From assembly GCF_001639065.2 (NCBI RefSeq), contig NZ_LQXO02000053.1:372001-436000 (forward strand): a stretch of 64,000 nucleotides of DNA. Direction: 5' to 3'. Each line of letters starts with the position of its first letter. Within the stretch, counting starts at the first letter, position 1. The translations under genes and the position numbers were made by a program. This document shows positions 53,056 to 61,807 of the stretch, piece after piece. The notes beneath the pieces are model-generated. The model had not been told where the DNA came from. It saw nothing but the letters and a program-made list of their open reading frames with translations, and searched no databases. The stretch comes from Vibrio barjaei. Its GTDB lineage: Bacteria > Pseudomonadota > Gammaproteobacteria > Enterobacterales > Vibrionaceae.

Positions 53056-53444
53056 TTATTCCCAACTACCGTCACTTCCGGGTACTGAGTTCGTGCACCA
53101 TTTCGCTTTGTAAACTACCCCATTGTGACTCATTTTATCACCACCATTCGCCTGGCTAAGGTCACCTTTCCAGTTCGTTTGAGGGAAATTTGGATAAGCA
53201 TTAACCCCTGTGGTAACACACGTTCCCGAGTTACCACTTCCATCGCCACCGCCATTATTCCCACCACCAGCGTTCAAGTCAGCAAGAGGAAGGTCAGGCT
53301 GCTCGAACTTAAATGCATAGTCAACACCATTAACATTGAATGCATAATTAGAGGGCCAAAGATAGGTAGGTAATCCACCATATCCAGTTCATAGCTCGCG
53401 CCCGTAGCGGCTTTATTGCCAGCTGCACCGAAATGACAGTGCAC
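53056..53444 (-). pseudogene. Remnant of a chitin-binding secreted protein
   Basis: Only the C-terminal part of a gene survives. From the minus strand, a GTG right after an in-frame TAA reads CHFGAAGNKAATGASYELD, and continues to DYLP near 53367. A one-base deletion then shifts the frame; the other frame continues YLWPSNYAFNVNGVDYAF, KFEQPDLPLADLNA, a Gly/Asn-rich linker and a C-terminal domain with NAYPNFPQTNWKGD, NGVVYKAKWCTN and a final GSWE. That domain is a type 3 chitin-binding (CBM5/12-like) module with its conserved tryptophans. Upstream sequence for a catalytic domain is absent. I could not decide which enzyme it came from. Confidence 0.7.
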
Positions 53445-53560
53445 TTATTTTACGTCAGTTTAGTATGTTAAATACTTCGCTAACATACTAATTAAATGGA
53501 GAAAAATTTATAGAACCATCCTATACTGGCTCAATAACTATCAGTGACAAGGAATTGATC

Positions 53561-54166
53561 ATGAAAGTATGTTCGTTATTAGCTGTCGCCATTTCTTCTG
53601 TCTTACTAGTGGGCTGTGGCGCCAATACTACACAAGGTGCCGCAGAAGGCGCGGCAGTCGGTGCTGTCTCTGCCGGTATGTTGGGAGCACTTACCGACCT
53701 AATCGTTGATGGTGAAGTCGACACCTATCGATTGAGTCGAAATGTTACGGCTGGGGCTCTAGCTGGCGGTACTGCCGGAGCAGTCGATGGATACGCCAAA
53801 GACCAACAACAAGAAACACAACAACAGAAAGCACCTGCACCCGCTAAACCCTCATTGGATTTTGGTCCCGATATCGATGCCTCGGTAAACGCATTAATTG
53901 CCTGTCAACATGATAATGCGTACCGCTCAGCGCTTGCTGCCGAGAGCGCTTCTCAAGAATCTTATAAGGAAGCAGGAGTCGCTATGCAGGCTCTGATCGA
54001 CTTTGACCGTGATAACACTGAAGGTGTTGATCGAGCTGTGAGCAAATTCGTTAAGATGAGTTCATCTATCAACGATCCCGCCGTCGCACAAACCCAGTTA
54101 GAAGCGTTCCATAAAGAACTGCAGCAAGAACGAGAGATTGCTGGCCTATCCCCCAATTGCTCTTAA
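53561..54166 (+). CDS. Glycine-zipper lipoprotein of unknown function
   Basis: A 201-residue lipoprotein: signal peptide with lipobox LLVGC at about 16-20, then a glycine/alanine-zipper membrane-active region (about 25-80: GAAEGAAVGAVSAGMLGAL, AGALAGGTAGAVDGYAKD), a Gln/Pro/Ala-rich linker (QQQKAPAPAKP), and a helical C-terminal domain with two cysteines (in ALIACQHDNAY and the last residues SPNCS) that could pair. AAGGA precedes the ATG at 53561; an in-frame TTG two codons earlier has worse spacing. Such proteins usually sit in the outer-membrane inner leaflet. A hairpin follows the stop. Confidence 0.75.
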   Translation: MKVCSLLAVAISSVLLVGCGANTTQGAAEGAAVGAVSAGMLGALTDLIVDGEVDTYRLSRNVTAGALAGGTAGAVDGYAKDQQQETQQQKAPAPAKPSLDFGPDIDASVNALIACQHDNAYRSALAAESASQESYKEAGVAMQALIDFDRDNTEGVDRAVSKFVKMSSSINDPAVAQTQLEAFHKELQQEREIAGLSPNCS

Positions 54167-54194
54167 CTGCGCATTAATTCACCCTTCATTCAAG

Positions 54195-54228
54195 ATAGAT
54201 CAGGTTTAACACTTGAAGCCTGATCTAT
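54195..54228 (+). terminator. Hairpin after lipoprotein gene
   Basis: ATAGATCAGG pairs exactly with CCTGATCTAT (10 bp) around a 14-base loop, 29 bases after the stop. Confidence 0.65.
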
Positions 54229-54313
54229 TCGCCCCAAACATAAGTAGCATAAATGCAATGCACCTCCTTCATAGTTTAGGTGCATTAACTACATTGGAAT
54301 GTGAGGCAATACC

Positions 54314-55456
54314 ATGAAATTTAGCTACGTAAACCCTACAGTTATTCATTTCGGCCAAGGCCAAATTGCACAGATCTCTTCTAGCATACCAACATCCTCC
54401 AAAGTACTCGTTATCTATGGCGGCGGCTCTATTAAAAGCAACGGAGTTTACGATCAAGTCGTTGAAGCATTGCAAAATCACACATGGTTGGAGTTCTCTG
54501 GCGTAGAAGCCAATCCTACTAAAGAGACGTTAGATAAGGCTATCGAGTTGGTTAAATCTGAAGGCGTAGATTATCTGCTCGCAGTGGGTGGCGGCTCTGT
54601 TATTGATGGAACTAAGTACATCGCCGCAGCGTCATTACACGATGGCGACAGCTGGGATTTGATTACTGGTCAATATAAACCCGAAACTGCTGTGCCTATC
54701 GGGGTAATACTGACGTTACCAGCAACAGGTTCCGAGTCAAACATGGGCGCGGTTGTCACCAAGAAATCGACTCATGAAAAGCTGGGCTTTATGACACCAT
54801 TAGTTCGTCCTCAGTTCGCAGTACTCGATCCGGATGCAATGAAAACATTGCCAGAGCGTCAGCTGATCAATGGGCTTGTGGATGCATGGGTCCACGTTTG
54901 CGAACAATACATCACAACTCAAACAGGCAACATGGTTCAAGAAGGGTATGCCGAAGTACTTCTACGTAACCTGCTCGAGCTCGGAGCTAAGTTTGAGCAG
55001 CGTGATGATGCGTGGCGTGAGAACTTAATGTGGACAGCTAACCAAGCGCTTAATGGTTTGATTGGTACAGGGATGCCTCAAGATTGGGCTACTCATATGA
55101 TTGGCCACGAATTGACCGCTCTTTGGAATGTCGATCACGCTCGCTCACTGGCGATTATTCAACCGTCGCTGCTACGCAGTCAGATGGCTTTCAAACGAGG
55201 AAAGATCGAGCAGATGGGACGCAACGTCTTCCAATTAGAAGATAGCGATGATCTAGCGGAACGTACCATCAATGCTATTGAAGCTTTCTATACTAGCCTA
55301 AATGTTGATGCTCAACTATCCGAAGTAAACGGTGACAAGTCTGATGCAGTAGACGCAGTCTTAGCGAAGCTTGAGCAAAATGGCTATGTTAAGTTAGGTG
55401 AAAACCAAGCAATTACCCTAGACGTCAGCCGAGAAATTCTCACTAACGCGCTGTAA
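54314..55456 (+). CDS. yqhD: NADPH-dependent alcohol dehydrogenase (YqhD-like)
   Basis: A 380-residue iron- or zinc-dependent alcohol dehydrogenase of the YqhD/BdhA branch: VIYGGGSIKSNGVYDQV with the GGGS NADP loop, VGGGSVIDGTKYIAAA, LPATGSESNMGAVVT, and the metal site ATHMIGHELTALWNVDHARSLA. YqhD reduces toxic short and lipid-derived aldehydes. It differs from the FucO-like enzyme at 32-33 kb in the residues around the metal histidines. Single-gene unit: own promoter space before it and a bidirectional terminator shared with rbsR behind it. Confidence 0.9.
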   Translation: MKFSYVNPTVIHFGQGQIAQISSSIPTSSKVLVIYGGGSIKSNGVYDQVVEALQNHTWLEFSGVEANPTKETLDKAIELVKSEGVDYLLAVGGGSVIDGTKYIAAASLHDGDSWDLITGQYKPETAVPIGVILTLPATGSESNMGAVVTKKSTHEKLGFMTPLVRPQFAVLDPDAMKTLPERQLINGLVDAWVHVCEQYITTQTGNMVQEGYAEVLLRNLLELGAKFEQRDDAWRENLMWTANQALNGLIGTGMPQDWATHMIGHELTALWNVDHARSLAIIQPSLLRSQMAFKRGKIEQMGRNVFQLEDSDDLAERTINAIEAFYTSLNVDAQLSEVNGDKSDAVDAVLAKLEQNGYVKLGENQAITLDVSREILTNAL

Positions 55457-55500
55457 ATTCTCATTAGAACGCCGTATTTGAAACAGTTACCAATAACATC

Positions 55501-55535
55501 AAAAAAGCACCTGCCAAATGCGAGGTGCTTTTTTT
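55501..55535. terminator. Bidirectional terminator between yqhD and rbsR
   Basis: AAAAAAGCACCT and AGGTGCTTTTTTT form a 12-bp stem around a 10-base loop, with A/T runs on both sides. It works for both convergent units. Confidence 0.92.
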
Positions 55536-55552
55536 ATTTCGCAGTGAACAGT

Positions 55553-56557
55553 CTACAATAAGGACTTTACACTGTTTCTCACGACCAGAGTTGGCTCTAA
55601 CTGTACTACGTCCGGAACCTCTGTCGTTTTATCTATCTTAGCTAACAAAGTTTCAACCGCAGCCTTACCCAAACGATATTTGGGCTGATGAATCGTTGTT
55701 AAAGCAGGCGTCATGTATTTTGCTATGTGAATATCATCATAGCCTATTATAGAGAGCTCTTCGGGCACCTTTACGCCTTTGTCATGAGCGATATTTATGG
55801 CGCCCATCGCCATCATGTCATTGCACACAAATAACGAACTCGGTAGCGCGCCACGAGACATTAATATCTCTAGAGACTTAGCTCCACCATCACATTCAAA
55901 ATCTGACTCAATAATCCAGTCGGGATTTAGTGGCAGTGAATGTTCTTTTAGGGCTTTTTTGTAGCCTTCGTAACGCATCAAAGCCTGATGGCGATTCAAT
56001 GGTCCAGTGATACAACCGATTTCCCTATGCCCACATTCGATCAAGTGCTTAGTCGCTAGATAACCTCCTAGATAAGAGTTATCTTGAATTTTGTCACTTT
56101 CAAAATGGATAGGCCCCCAGTCCATAACTACCACGGGTATAGTTGGGTACTGGTCGAAGATATCCAGTTTCTCGCCTTCTAGTGTTGAACACATAAGAAT
56201 CAGCCCATCGACACGCTTTTGCAGAAGCGTATCGATGGATGCTCTCATACGCTCAGTATCCCCTTCTGTATTACACAGAATAAGGTTGTAGTTTTGATGA
56301 TAGCAGCTACGTTCTACCCCTTTCACAACCTCACCAAAAAACGGGTTGGTTGAGGTTGTCACTAACATTCCAATTGTTCGAGTACGGTTCATTTTTAAGC
56401 TACGAGCTAGTGCTGAGGGGGCATAGTTCAGCTCTTTCGCAGCGCTATTCACACGCTCCGAAATCTCTTCACTTACAAACCGTGTTTTATTGATGACATG
56501 ACTCACTGTCGATGTGGATACGCCAGCCAGTCTTGCAATGTCCTTCATCGTTGCCAT
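55553..56557 (-). CDS. rbsR: Ribose operon repressor, LacI family
   Basis: A 334-residue LacI/GalR regulator. The N-terminal MATMKDIARLAGVSTSTVSH helix-turn-helix and hinge helix (NYAPSALARSLK) are followed by a periplasmic-binding-type effector domain. It is the last gene of rbsDACBKR, 59 bp behind rbsK. Its likely operators are two identical ATCGAAACGTTTCGAT palindromes upstream of rbsD, the normal half-site type for this family. Ribose would release it. As the repressor gene is in the operon it controls, it is autoregulated. Confidence 0.93.
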   Translation of the reverse strand: MATMKDIARLAGVSTSTVSHVINKTRFVSEEISERVNSAAKELNYAPSALARSLKMNRTRTIGMLVTTSTNPFFGEVVKGVERSCYHQNYNLILCNTEGDTERMRASIDTLLQKRVDGLILMCSTLEGEKLDIFDQYPTIPVVVMDWGPIHFESDKIQDNSYLGGYLATKHLIECGHREIGCITGPLNRHQALMRYEGYKKALKEHSLPLNPDWIIESDFECDGGAKSLEILMSRGALPSSLFVCNDMMAMGAINIAHDKGVKVPEELSIIGYDDIHIAKYMTPALTTIHQPKYRLGKAAVETLLAKIDKTTEVPDVVQLEPTLVVRNSVKSLL

Positions 56558-56616
56558 TGGGCAATGCTCTCCGCTACTGCTTATTTATTCTAGTCGTCTA
56601 ATATCAGCGCCTTATA

Positions 56617-57537
56617 CTAAGCTTTTTGCTCTAAAAACTCTTTTACTTCATCTAGCGAAGGAATGGAAGTCTGAGCACCAAATCGAGTCACCGAAATAGC
56701 GGCAGCAGCATGAGCAAAAACGATCGCCTCTTCAATCGATTTTCCTTCAATTAAGCCCGTCACCAACGCGCCATTAAATGTATCACCCGCAGCCGTGGTG
56801 TCCGTGGCGTCAACTTTAAACCCAGAGATGCGCTCACCGCGACCATTTTGACTTAACCATACACCTTTTGAACCCAGCGTGATCATTACAATTTCAATGC
56901 CTTTACGGTGAAGTTCATTCGCTGCTTCTTGGGCTGACTCATCGTCGGTGACTGTAATGCCAGTAAGTACTTCAGCTTCTGTTTCATTTGGCGTAATCAC
57001 ATCAACACATTCAAGCAAAGAGTCCGGTAACGCCATCGCAGGTGCGGGATTTAGTACGACGTTAGTTTTGGATTGTTTCGCAAGTTTTGCCGCATACTCA
57101 ATGCCTTCAATAGGCGTCTCAAGCTGTGTCAGTAGATATTTTGCGTTTTCAATCATTGCCCTATGTGGCTCAACGCGAGCAGTAGTTAACTTTGCGTTCG
57201 CTTCTGCAGAAATACAAATACTATTCTCACCGCTTTCTGCCACTTGTATCATCGCGATACCTGTTGGGGTTCCTGGCTCCAATTGCACACCCGCGATATT
57301 GATACCGTCAGCTTTGAATGCTTCACGAATGTTAATGCCAAACGCATCATCGCCCACACAGGCAATAAAGCCAGTATCTCCACCAAGACGCGCCGCAGCT
57401 ACTGCTTGGTTCGCGCCTTTACCACCTGGAATCACTTGGTAATTCATACCGTGCAAAGTTTCACCCGGTCTAGGGAAAGAAGGAACTTGCAGCACATGAT
57501 CTGCATTCACACTACCCAATACGATGAGTTTATTCAT
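56617..57537 (-). CDS. rbsK: Ribokinase
   Basis: A 306-residue PfkB-family kinase that makes ribose 5-phosphate. LGSVNADHV and PRPGETLHG with GGKGANQAVAAARLGG form the N-terminal PfkB signature; DTTAAGDTFNGALV holds the anion hole and catalytic aspartate. AAGGA precedes the ATG at 57537; a start seven codons upstream is less likely. A stem-loop in the gap to rbsB lies before it. Confidence 0.95.
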   Translation of the reverse strand: MNKLIVLGSVNADHVLQVPSFPRPGETLHGMNYQVIPGGKGANQAVAAARLGGDTGFIACVGDDAFGINIREAFKADGINIAGVQLEPGTPTGIAMIQVAESGENSICISAEANAKLTTARVEPHRAMIENAKYLLTQLETPIEGIEYAAKLAKQSKTNVVLNPAPAMALPDSLLECVDVITPNETEAEVLTGITVTDDESAQEAANELHRKGIEIVMITLGSKGVWLSQNGRGERISGFKVDATDTTAAGDTFNGALVTGLIEGKSIEEAIVFAHAAAAISVTRFGAQTSIPSLDEVKEFLEQKA

Positions 57538-57629
57538 ACATTGTTCCTTTTTACTCAAATAAATTAACTTGGGGTTGCCTTGATATGACAGACCGAAATT
57601 AACTTGGACGAGATGGGCTGGCTTCTTTT

Positions 57630-57659
57630 AAAGCCCTCCTTTGGTTAAAGGAGAGCTTT
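57630..57659 (-). terminator. rbsB-rbsK intercistronic hairpin
   Basis: AAAGCCCTCCTTT and AAAGGAGAGCTTT pair (12 of 13 positions) around a 4-base loop, with no U-run behind. It most likely stabilises rbsB mRNA and damps rbsK expression. Confidence 0.65.
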
Positions 57660-57688
57660 ACTACCATCAAAAAGAGGGAACCAAAGGA

Positions 57689-58567
57689 TTATTCAGTCAC
57701 TACTTTAAGTGGTACTGGAATGTACTCTTCGACTTTTTCACCTTTTAGTACTTTATCTGCTGTTTCAACGCCTAACGCACCGATCATGTCAGGCTGTTGA
57801 GCGATAGTCGCGGCAAGTTTGCCACGTTTAACCGCTGCCATGCCGTCTTCTGTACCATCAAAGCCAACAATCATCACATCTTTACCAGCGGCTTCAACTG
57901 CACGAAGTGCGCCCAGTGCCATTTCATCATTCTGCGCGAATACCGCTTGAACATCAGGGTTAGCTGCTAGAAGGTTTTCCATGACGTTCAGACCTTTAGT
58001 ACGGTCAAAGTCCGCAGGTTGGCTAGCAAGCAGCTCCATTTGAGAACCTTTTACAGCGTTCATGAAGCCTTCACCACGTTCGCGAGCCGCCGACGTGCCA
58101 GCAATACCTTCAAGTTGGATGACTTTCGCTTTCTCCCCTACTTTTTCCATGATGTAGTGACCAGCCATTTCACCACCAACTACGTTGTCAGATGCGATAT
58201 GACTCACTACGTCGCCACGGCTAGCACCACGGTCAAGAGTAAGTACAGGAATATTAGAACGGTTAGCCATGCGGATTGCGTTAGATACTGCGTCAGAATC
58301 TGTTGGGTTGATCAGAATCGCTTTGACGCCACGAACGGTTAAATCTTCGATGTTTGACAGCTCTTTGCTTGGGTCATTCTGAGAGTCCAAAACGATCAGG
58401 TTATAACCCAAATCTTTTGCTTTTGCCTCTGCACCTTCTTTCATGGTTACAAAGAATGGGTTGTTAAGAGTAGATACAACAATTGCCATCGTGTCTTGTG
58501 CCGATGCCGTTGCAGACATCGAAGCAGAAAGTACCGCAGCAGAGATAAGAGTTGCTAGTTTTTTCAT
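57689..58567 (-). CDS. rbsB: Ribose ABC transporter periplasmic binding protein
   Basis: A 292-residue periplasmic ribose-binding protein. The signal peptide is about 23 residues (ending TASAQ), then DTMAIVVSTLNNPFFVTMKEG, the classical start of RbsB; ligand-contact segments DSQNDPSKE, LDRGASRGDV, AGTSAARERGEG, AQNDEMALGAL and GFDGTEDG are present. Located between rbsC and rbsK. Confidence 0.95.
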   Translation of the reverse strand: MKKLATLISAAVLSASMSATASAQDTMAIVVSTLNNPFFVTMKEGAEAKAKDLGYNLIVLDSQNDPSKELSNIEDLTVRGVKAILINPTDSDAVSNAIRMANRSNIPVLTLDRGASRGDVVSHIASDNVVGGEMAGHYIMEKVGEKAKVIQLEGIAGTSAARERGEGFMNAVKGSQMELLASQPADFDRTKGLNVMENLLAANPDVQAVFAQNDEMALGALRAVEAAGKDVMIVGFDGTEDGMAAVKRGKLAATIAQQPDMIGALGVETADKVLKGEKVEEYIPVPLKVVTE

Positions 58568-58642
58568 CGTTTTAGTCCTTTGTGTAGGGGGTGGCTCAAC
58601 TTAATGTCGAGCCAGTTATTGTTAAATTGTGTTTAAGAGTTA

Positions 58643-59623
58643 TTACTTGTTTTTGTTGTCTACCAGTACTGCCAGCAGAATTACCACTGCTTTAGCAATC
58701 ATTTGGTAGTAAGAGGAAACATCTAATAAGTTCAAAGCATTGTTTAGGAAGCCAATAATAAGAGCACCGATTAAGGTTCCCATGATTCGACCTTTACCAC
58801 CCATCAAGCTAGTGCCGCCAAGAACAACGGCTGCGATAGCATCTAACTCATAGCCCATACCTGCCGTAGGCTGCGCTGATGATAAACGGGAAGTCACTAT
58901 GATGCCCGCCAGTGCTGCTAACAAACCACAGATGGCGTACACACCGATTTTTACTTTGTCGACGTTAATACCAGACAAACGTGTCGCTGATTCATTGCCG
59001 CCTAGTGCGTAAACATAACGACCAAATCGTGTATGGTTAAGTAGGTACCATGCTGCGGCAAAAACAATCACCATAATCCAAACGGGTACCGGAATGCCCA
59101 TAGCGTAGCCTGTACCAAACCATGCGAACGCATCTGCAGTATCGGTGAAGCCAGTTGAAATAGGACGACCATCGGTGTAAACCATAGTGACACCGCGTAA
59201 CAACGTCATCGTTACTAATGTGGCAATAAAGGCTTGCACCTTACCTTTCGCGATAATGATGCCACTGATCGCACCCAATGCAGCACCTGCAAGTAAGGCA
59301 GTAGGAACGGCAATTAATACCGGCACTTCCATGGCAATCAAACTTGCTGCAAACGCGCCGCAAAGTGCTAATACCGAGCCAACACTCAAGTCGATCCCCG
59401 CCGTCAAAATGACCAAGGTCATACCAACCGCGATAATAGCGTTAACAGAGGTTTGACGTAGAATATTCAGAATATTGTCTACGGTGAAAAAGTTAGGGTT
59501 AAGGAATGACACCACGACAATCAAGAAGATCAAAGCGATCAGCGACTTCTGCTCGATTAACCACTCTTTGTTAAAAAGAGGCTTCTTTTTTTCCGTGTCA
59601 ACGCTCATTGTTTTGTTGCTCAT
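58643..59623 (-). CDS. rbsC: Ribose ABC transporter permease
   Basis: A 326-residue CUT2 permease with about ten helices. TAGIDLSVGSVLALCGAFAA, ISGIIIAKGKVQAFIATL, GGNESATRLSGINVDKVK and LGGTSLMGGKGRIMGTLIG are typical RbsC. ATGA overlap of four bases with rbsA ensures coupling. It functions as a homodimer, unlike the two-permease importer at 42.7-44.8 kb. Confidence 0.95.
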   Translation of the reverse strand: MSNKTMSVDTEKKKPLFNKEWLIEQKSLIALIFLIVVVSFLNPNFFTVDNILNILRQTSVNAIIAVGMTLVILTAGIDLSVGSVLALCGAFAASLIAMEVPVLIAVPTALLAGAALGAISGIIIAKGKVQAFIATLVTMTLLRGVTMVYTDGRPISTGFTDTADAFAWFGTGYAMGIPVPVWIMVIVFAAAWYLLNHTRFGRYVYALGGNESATRLSGINVDKVKIGVYAICGLLAALAGIIVTSRLSSAQPTAGMGYELDAIAAVVLGGTSLMGGKGRIMGTLIGALIIGFLNNALNLLDVSSYYQMIAKAVVILLAVLVDNKNK

Positions 59624-61125
59624 GCTGCTTCCTCACTTACATTTTTGCCGACAGCGCATGCTAATAGTTTTTCTTGGTCTGCTTCGTGTGCCATAAACTC
59701 TCCGCTTATATGCCCTTCATGCATAACCAAAATGCGATCACTCATACCTAATACTTCAGGCATCTCTGACGATACGAGAATGATGCTCATACCATCTGCT
59801 TTAAATTTGTTGATAAGCTGATAGATTTCTTTTTTCGCGCCAACATCAACGCCACGAGTGGGTTCATCCAGAATAAGAACTTTTGGTTTGGTCATCAGCC
59901 CTTTGGCAATAGCCACCTTCTGCTGGTTACCACCCGATAAGTTACCAATGATCTGATCACGAGACGGGGTTTTGATGTTAAAGAGCTTGATGAAATCCTC
60001 TACTGCAATGACTTCCTCGCCATGTTGAATCTGTGCACCTTTAGACAACTGTTCGAGGGCACAAAGCGACATGTTCTCTTTAACGGATAAACCGAGTACC
60101 AAACCGTCACCTTTACGGTCTTCGGAGATATAAGCGATACCATTTGCCAAGCCATCCTGAGGGCTGCTTGGGTTAATGGTTTTGCCATTCAGTATCACGG
60201 AGCCAGACTCACGCTTGCGAGCACCGTAAATAATTTTCATAAGCTCGGTACGCCCTGCTCCCATGAGCCCAGAGATTCCAAGAATTTCTCCTTGGTCTAA
60301 GGTAAAGCTGACATCATTAACGCCCGGACCTGACAAGTTTTTCACTTCTAGGCTCGTTTTGCCGTGAACCGCATCGATACGTGGGTATTGTTCGTCCAGT
60401 TTACGACCAACCATCATTTCAATAAGTAGATCTTCATCGGTTTCCGCTACAGTACGTTGGCCGATGAATTTACCGTCACGCAATACCGTGATGTCGTCAC
60501 AAATCTCAAAGATTTCTTTCAAACGGTGTGAAATATAAACGATGCCGCAACCCTGATCGCGCAGCTCATTAATAACGCTAAATAGCGATTCAGTCTCGGT
60601 GTCAGTTAATGCGTCGGTGGGTTCATCCATAATGATGACTTTTGATTCGAACGATAGTGCTTTGGCAATTTCCACCATCTGTTGCTCGCCCAAACTCAAC
60701 TCACCCAATGGTGTTTTGGAGCTGTGCTTTACATTCAAACGAGCCAATAAACGATCGGCTTCGGCATACATCTCCGTCCACAGGATTCGGCCAAACGCGT
60801 TCGTTTTTTCTCGACCTAGAAAGATGTTTTCCGCAATAGTAAGCTCGGGAATGAGGTTTAACTCTTGGTGGATAATACTGATGCCGGCTTGCTGAGAGTC
60901 TCTTGGACCTTGGAATGCAGCCTCAGTACCTTGGTAACGCAACTCTCCAGAATCTTTGGAATAAATACCCGTCAACACTTTCATTAACGTCGATTTGCCA
61001 GCGCCATTTTCACCTAGCAAAGCCATGACTTTGCCCGGGTACACGTTCAAACTGGCTTTATCCAAGGCTTTAACTCCTGGGAAAGCTTTTTCAATATCGC
61101 TTAAATGTAATATTGGTTGCAGCAT
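59620..61125 (-). CDS. rbsA: Ribose ABC transporter double ATP-binding protein
   Basis: A 501-residue ATPase with two domains. Domain 1: GENGAGKST, LSLGEQQMVEIAKAL, VIIMDEPTDALTD. Domain 2: GLMGAGRTEL (arginine replaces the usual Walker A lysine, as in other RbsA proteins), LSGGNQQKVAIAKGL and LILDEPTRGVDVGAKKE. Located between rbsD (33 bp gap) and rbsC. Confidence 0.95.
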   Translation of the reverse strand: MLQPILHLSDIEKAFPGVKALDKASLNVYPGKVMALLGENGAGKSTLMKVLTGIYSKDSGELRYQGTEAAFQGPRDSQQAGISIIHQELNLIPELTIAENIFLGREKTNAFGRILWTEMYAEADRLLARLNVKHSSKTPLGELSLGEQQMVEIAKALSFESKVIIMDEPTDALTDTETESLFSVINELRDQGCGIVYISHRLKEIFEICDDITVLRDGKFIGQRTVAETDEDLLIEMMVGRKLDEQYPRIDAVHGKTSLEVKNLSGPGVNDVSFTLDQGEILGISGLMGAGRTELMKIIYGARKRESGSVILNGKTINPSSPQDGLANGIAYISEDRKGDGLVLGLSVKENMSLCALEQLSKGAQIQHGEEVIAVEDFIKLFNIKTPSRDQIIGNLSGGNQQKVAIAKGLMTKPKVLILDEPTRGVDVGAKKEIYQLINKFKADGMSIILVSSEMPEVLGMSDRILVMHEGHISGEFMAHEADQEKLLACAVGKNVSEEAA

Positions 61126-61158
61126 GTTAGTTGTCCTGTACTGTCTGTGCTGGCCGGA

Positions 61159-61578
61159 CTAAAAGACGACGCCCGCTTGAAAAATCACGTTAGCGTAAGG
61201 CGTGCATTCACCTGTTCTTACTACCGCTTTTGAATCATGTGTTCTTACTTTGAACTCTTCGTGTGAAACGTATGCAACTGAAATCACTTTGCCCGTTGCT
61301 TGCTTCTCTTCTTCTATCGTCGTAATCAGTGCATCATGGAGTTCAGGGCTTACATGTTTAAATTCCTCTGCCATTATCACACCTTCGATTTGCGCTTCCT
61401 CAAGATAAACTCTAACCGTATCCAGGAAGGCGGGAACGCCGTGAGTTAACGCAAGGTCGATGCGCTGCACGTGGTCTGCTATAGGTAACCCTGCATCACA
61501 AATAGTCACTTCATCAGTGTGGCCTAATGTGGACACTAAGTAGGAAAGTTCAGAGTTAATTAGAGCACTTTTTTTCAT
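61159..61578 (-). CDS. rbsD: D-ribose pyranase
   Basis: A 139-residue cytosolic mutarotase that converts beta-ribopyranose to the furanose form used by ribokinase. MKKSALINSELSYLVSTLGH, the catalytic histidine H20 and DAGLPIADHVQRIDLALTHG are diagnostic, ending in TPYANVIFQAGVVF. First gene of rbsDACBKR, 85 bp downstream of the nearer RbsR operator. Confidence 0.96.
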   Translation of the reverse strand: MKKSALINSELSYLVSTLGHTDEVTICDAGLPIADHVQRIDLALTHGVPAFLDTVRVYLEEAQIEGVIMAEEFKHVSPELHDALITTIEEEKQATGKVISVAYVSHEEFKVRTHDSKAVVRTGECTPYANVIFQAGVVF

Positions 61579-61645
61579 GTCTTATACCTGCTTCATGCGG
61601 CTTTATCGAGACTGTATTCTGGATAAATGTTTTTTGATAATTCTG

Positions 61646-61665
61646 TCATCGAAACGTTTCGATGA
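61646..61665. promoter_or_regulatory. RbsR operator 1
   Basis: TCATCGAAACGTTTCGATGA is a perfect 20-bp palindrome with the central CG of LacI-family sites, 68 bases before the rbsD ATG. Confidence 0.85.
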
Positions 61666-61712
61666 TAATCCTAGCGTAGTTAATCAAAAGATCGAGGGAC
61701 TCAATGGGCAAG

Positions 61713-61728
61713 TGTGAGCCAGATCGGA
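61713..61728. promoter_or_regulatory. CRP-like site of the rbs promoter
   Basis: TGTGA-GCCAGA-TCGGA keeps eight of ten consensus positions and lies between the two repressor operators. The rbs operon is CRP-activated in other gammaproteobacteria. Confidence 0.5.
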
Positions 61729-61730
61729 CT

Positions 61731-61746
61731 ATCGAAACGTTTCGAT
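61731..61746. promoter_or_regulatory. RbsR operator 2
   Basis: ATCGAAACGTTTCGAT, identical in its 16-bp core to operator 1, with 83 bp between the centres (about eight helical turns). Confidence 0.85.
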
Positions 61747-61807
61747 GAGTTTTCCGTGAATGGTTTCAAATTGTGACAATTGGAATTAAAAGAGGGAAAT
61801 AGGCAGC

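Noticed and set aside
56948..57442. Open frame of 164 codons on the plus strand
   Set aside because: Lies opposite rbsK; composition and lack of a start signal mark it as a shadow.
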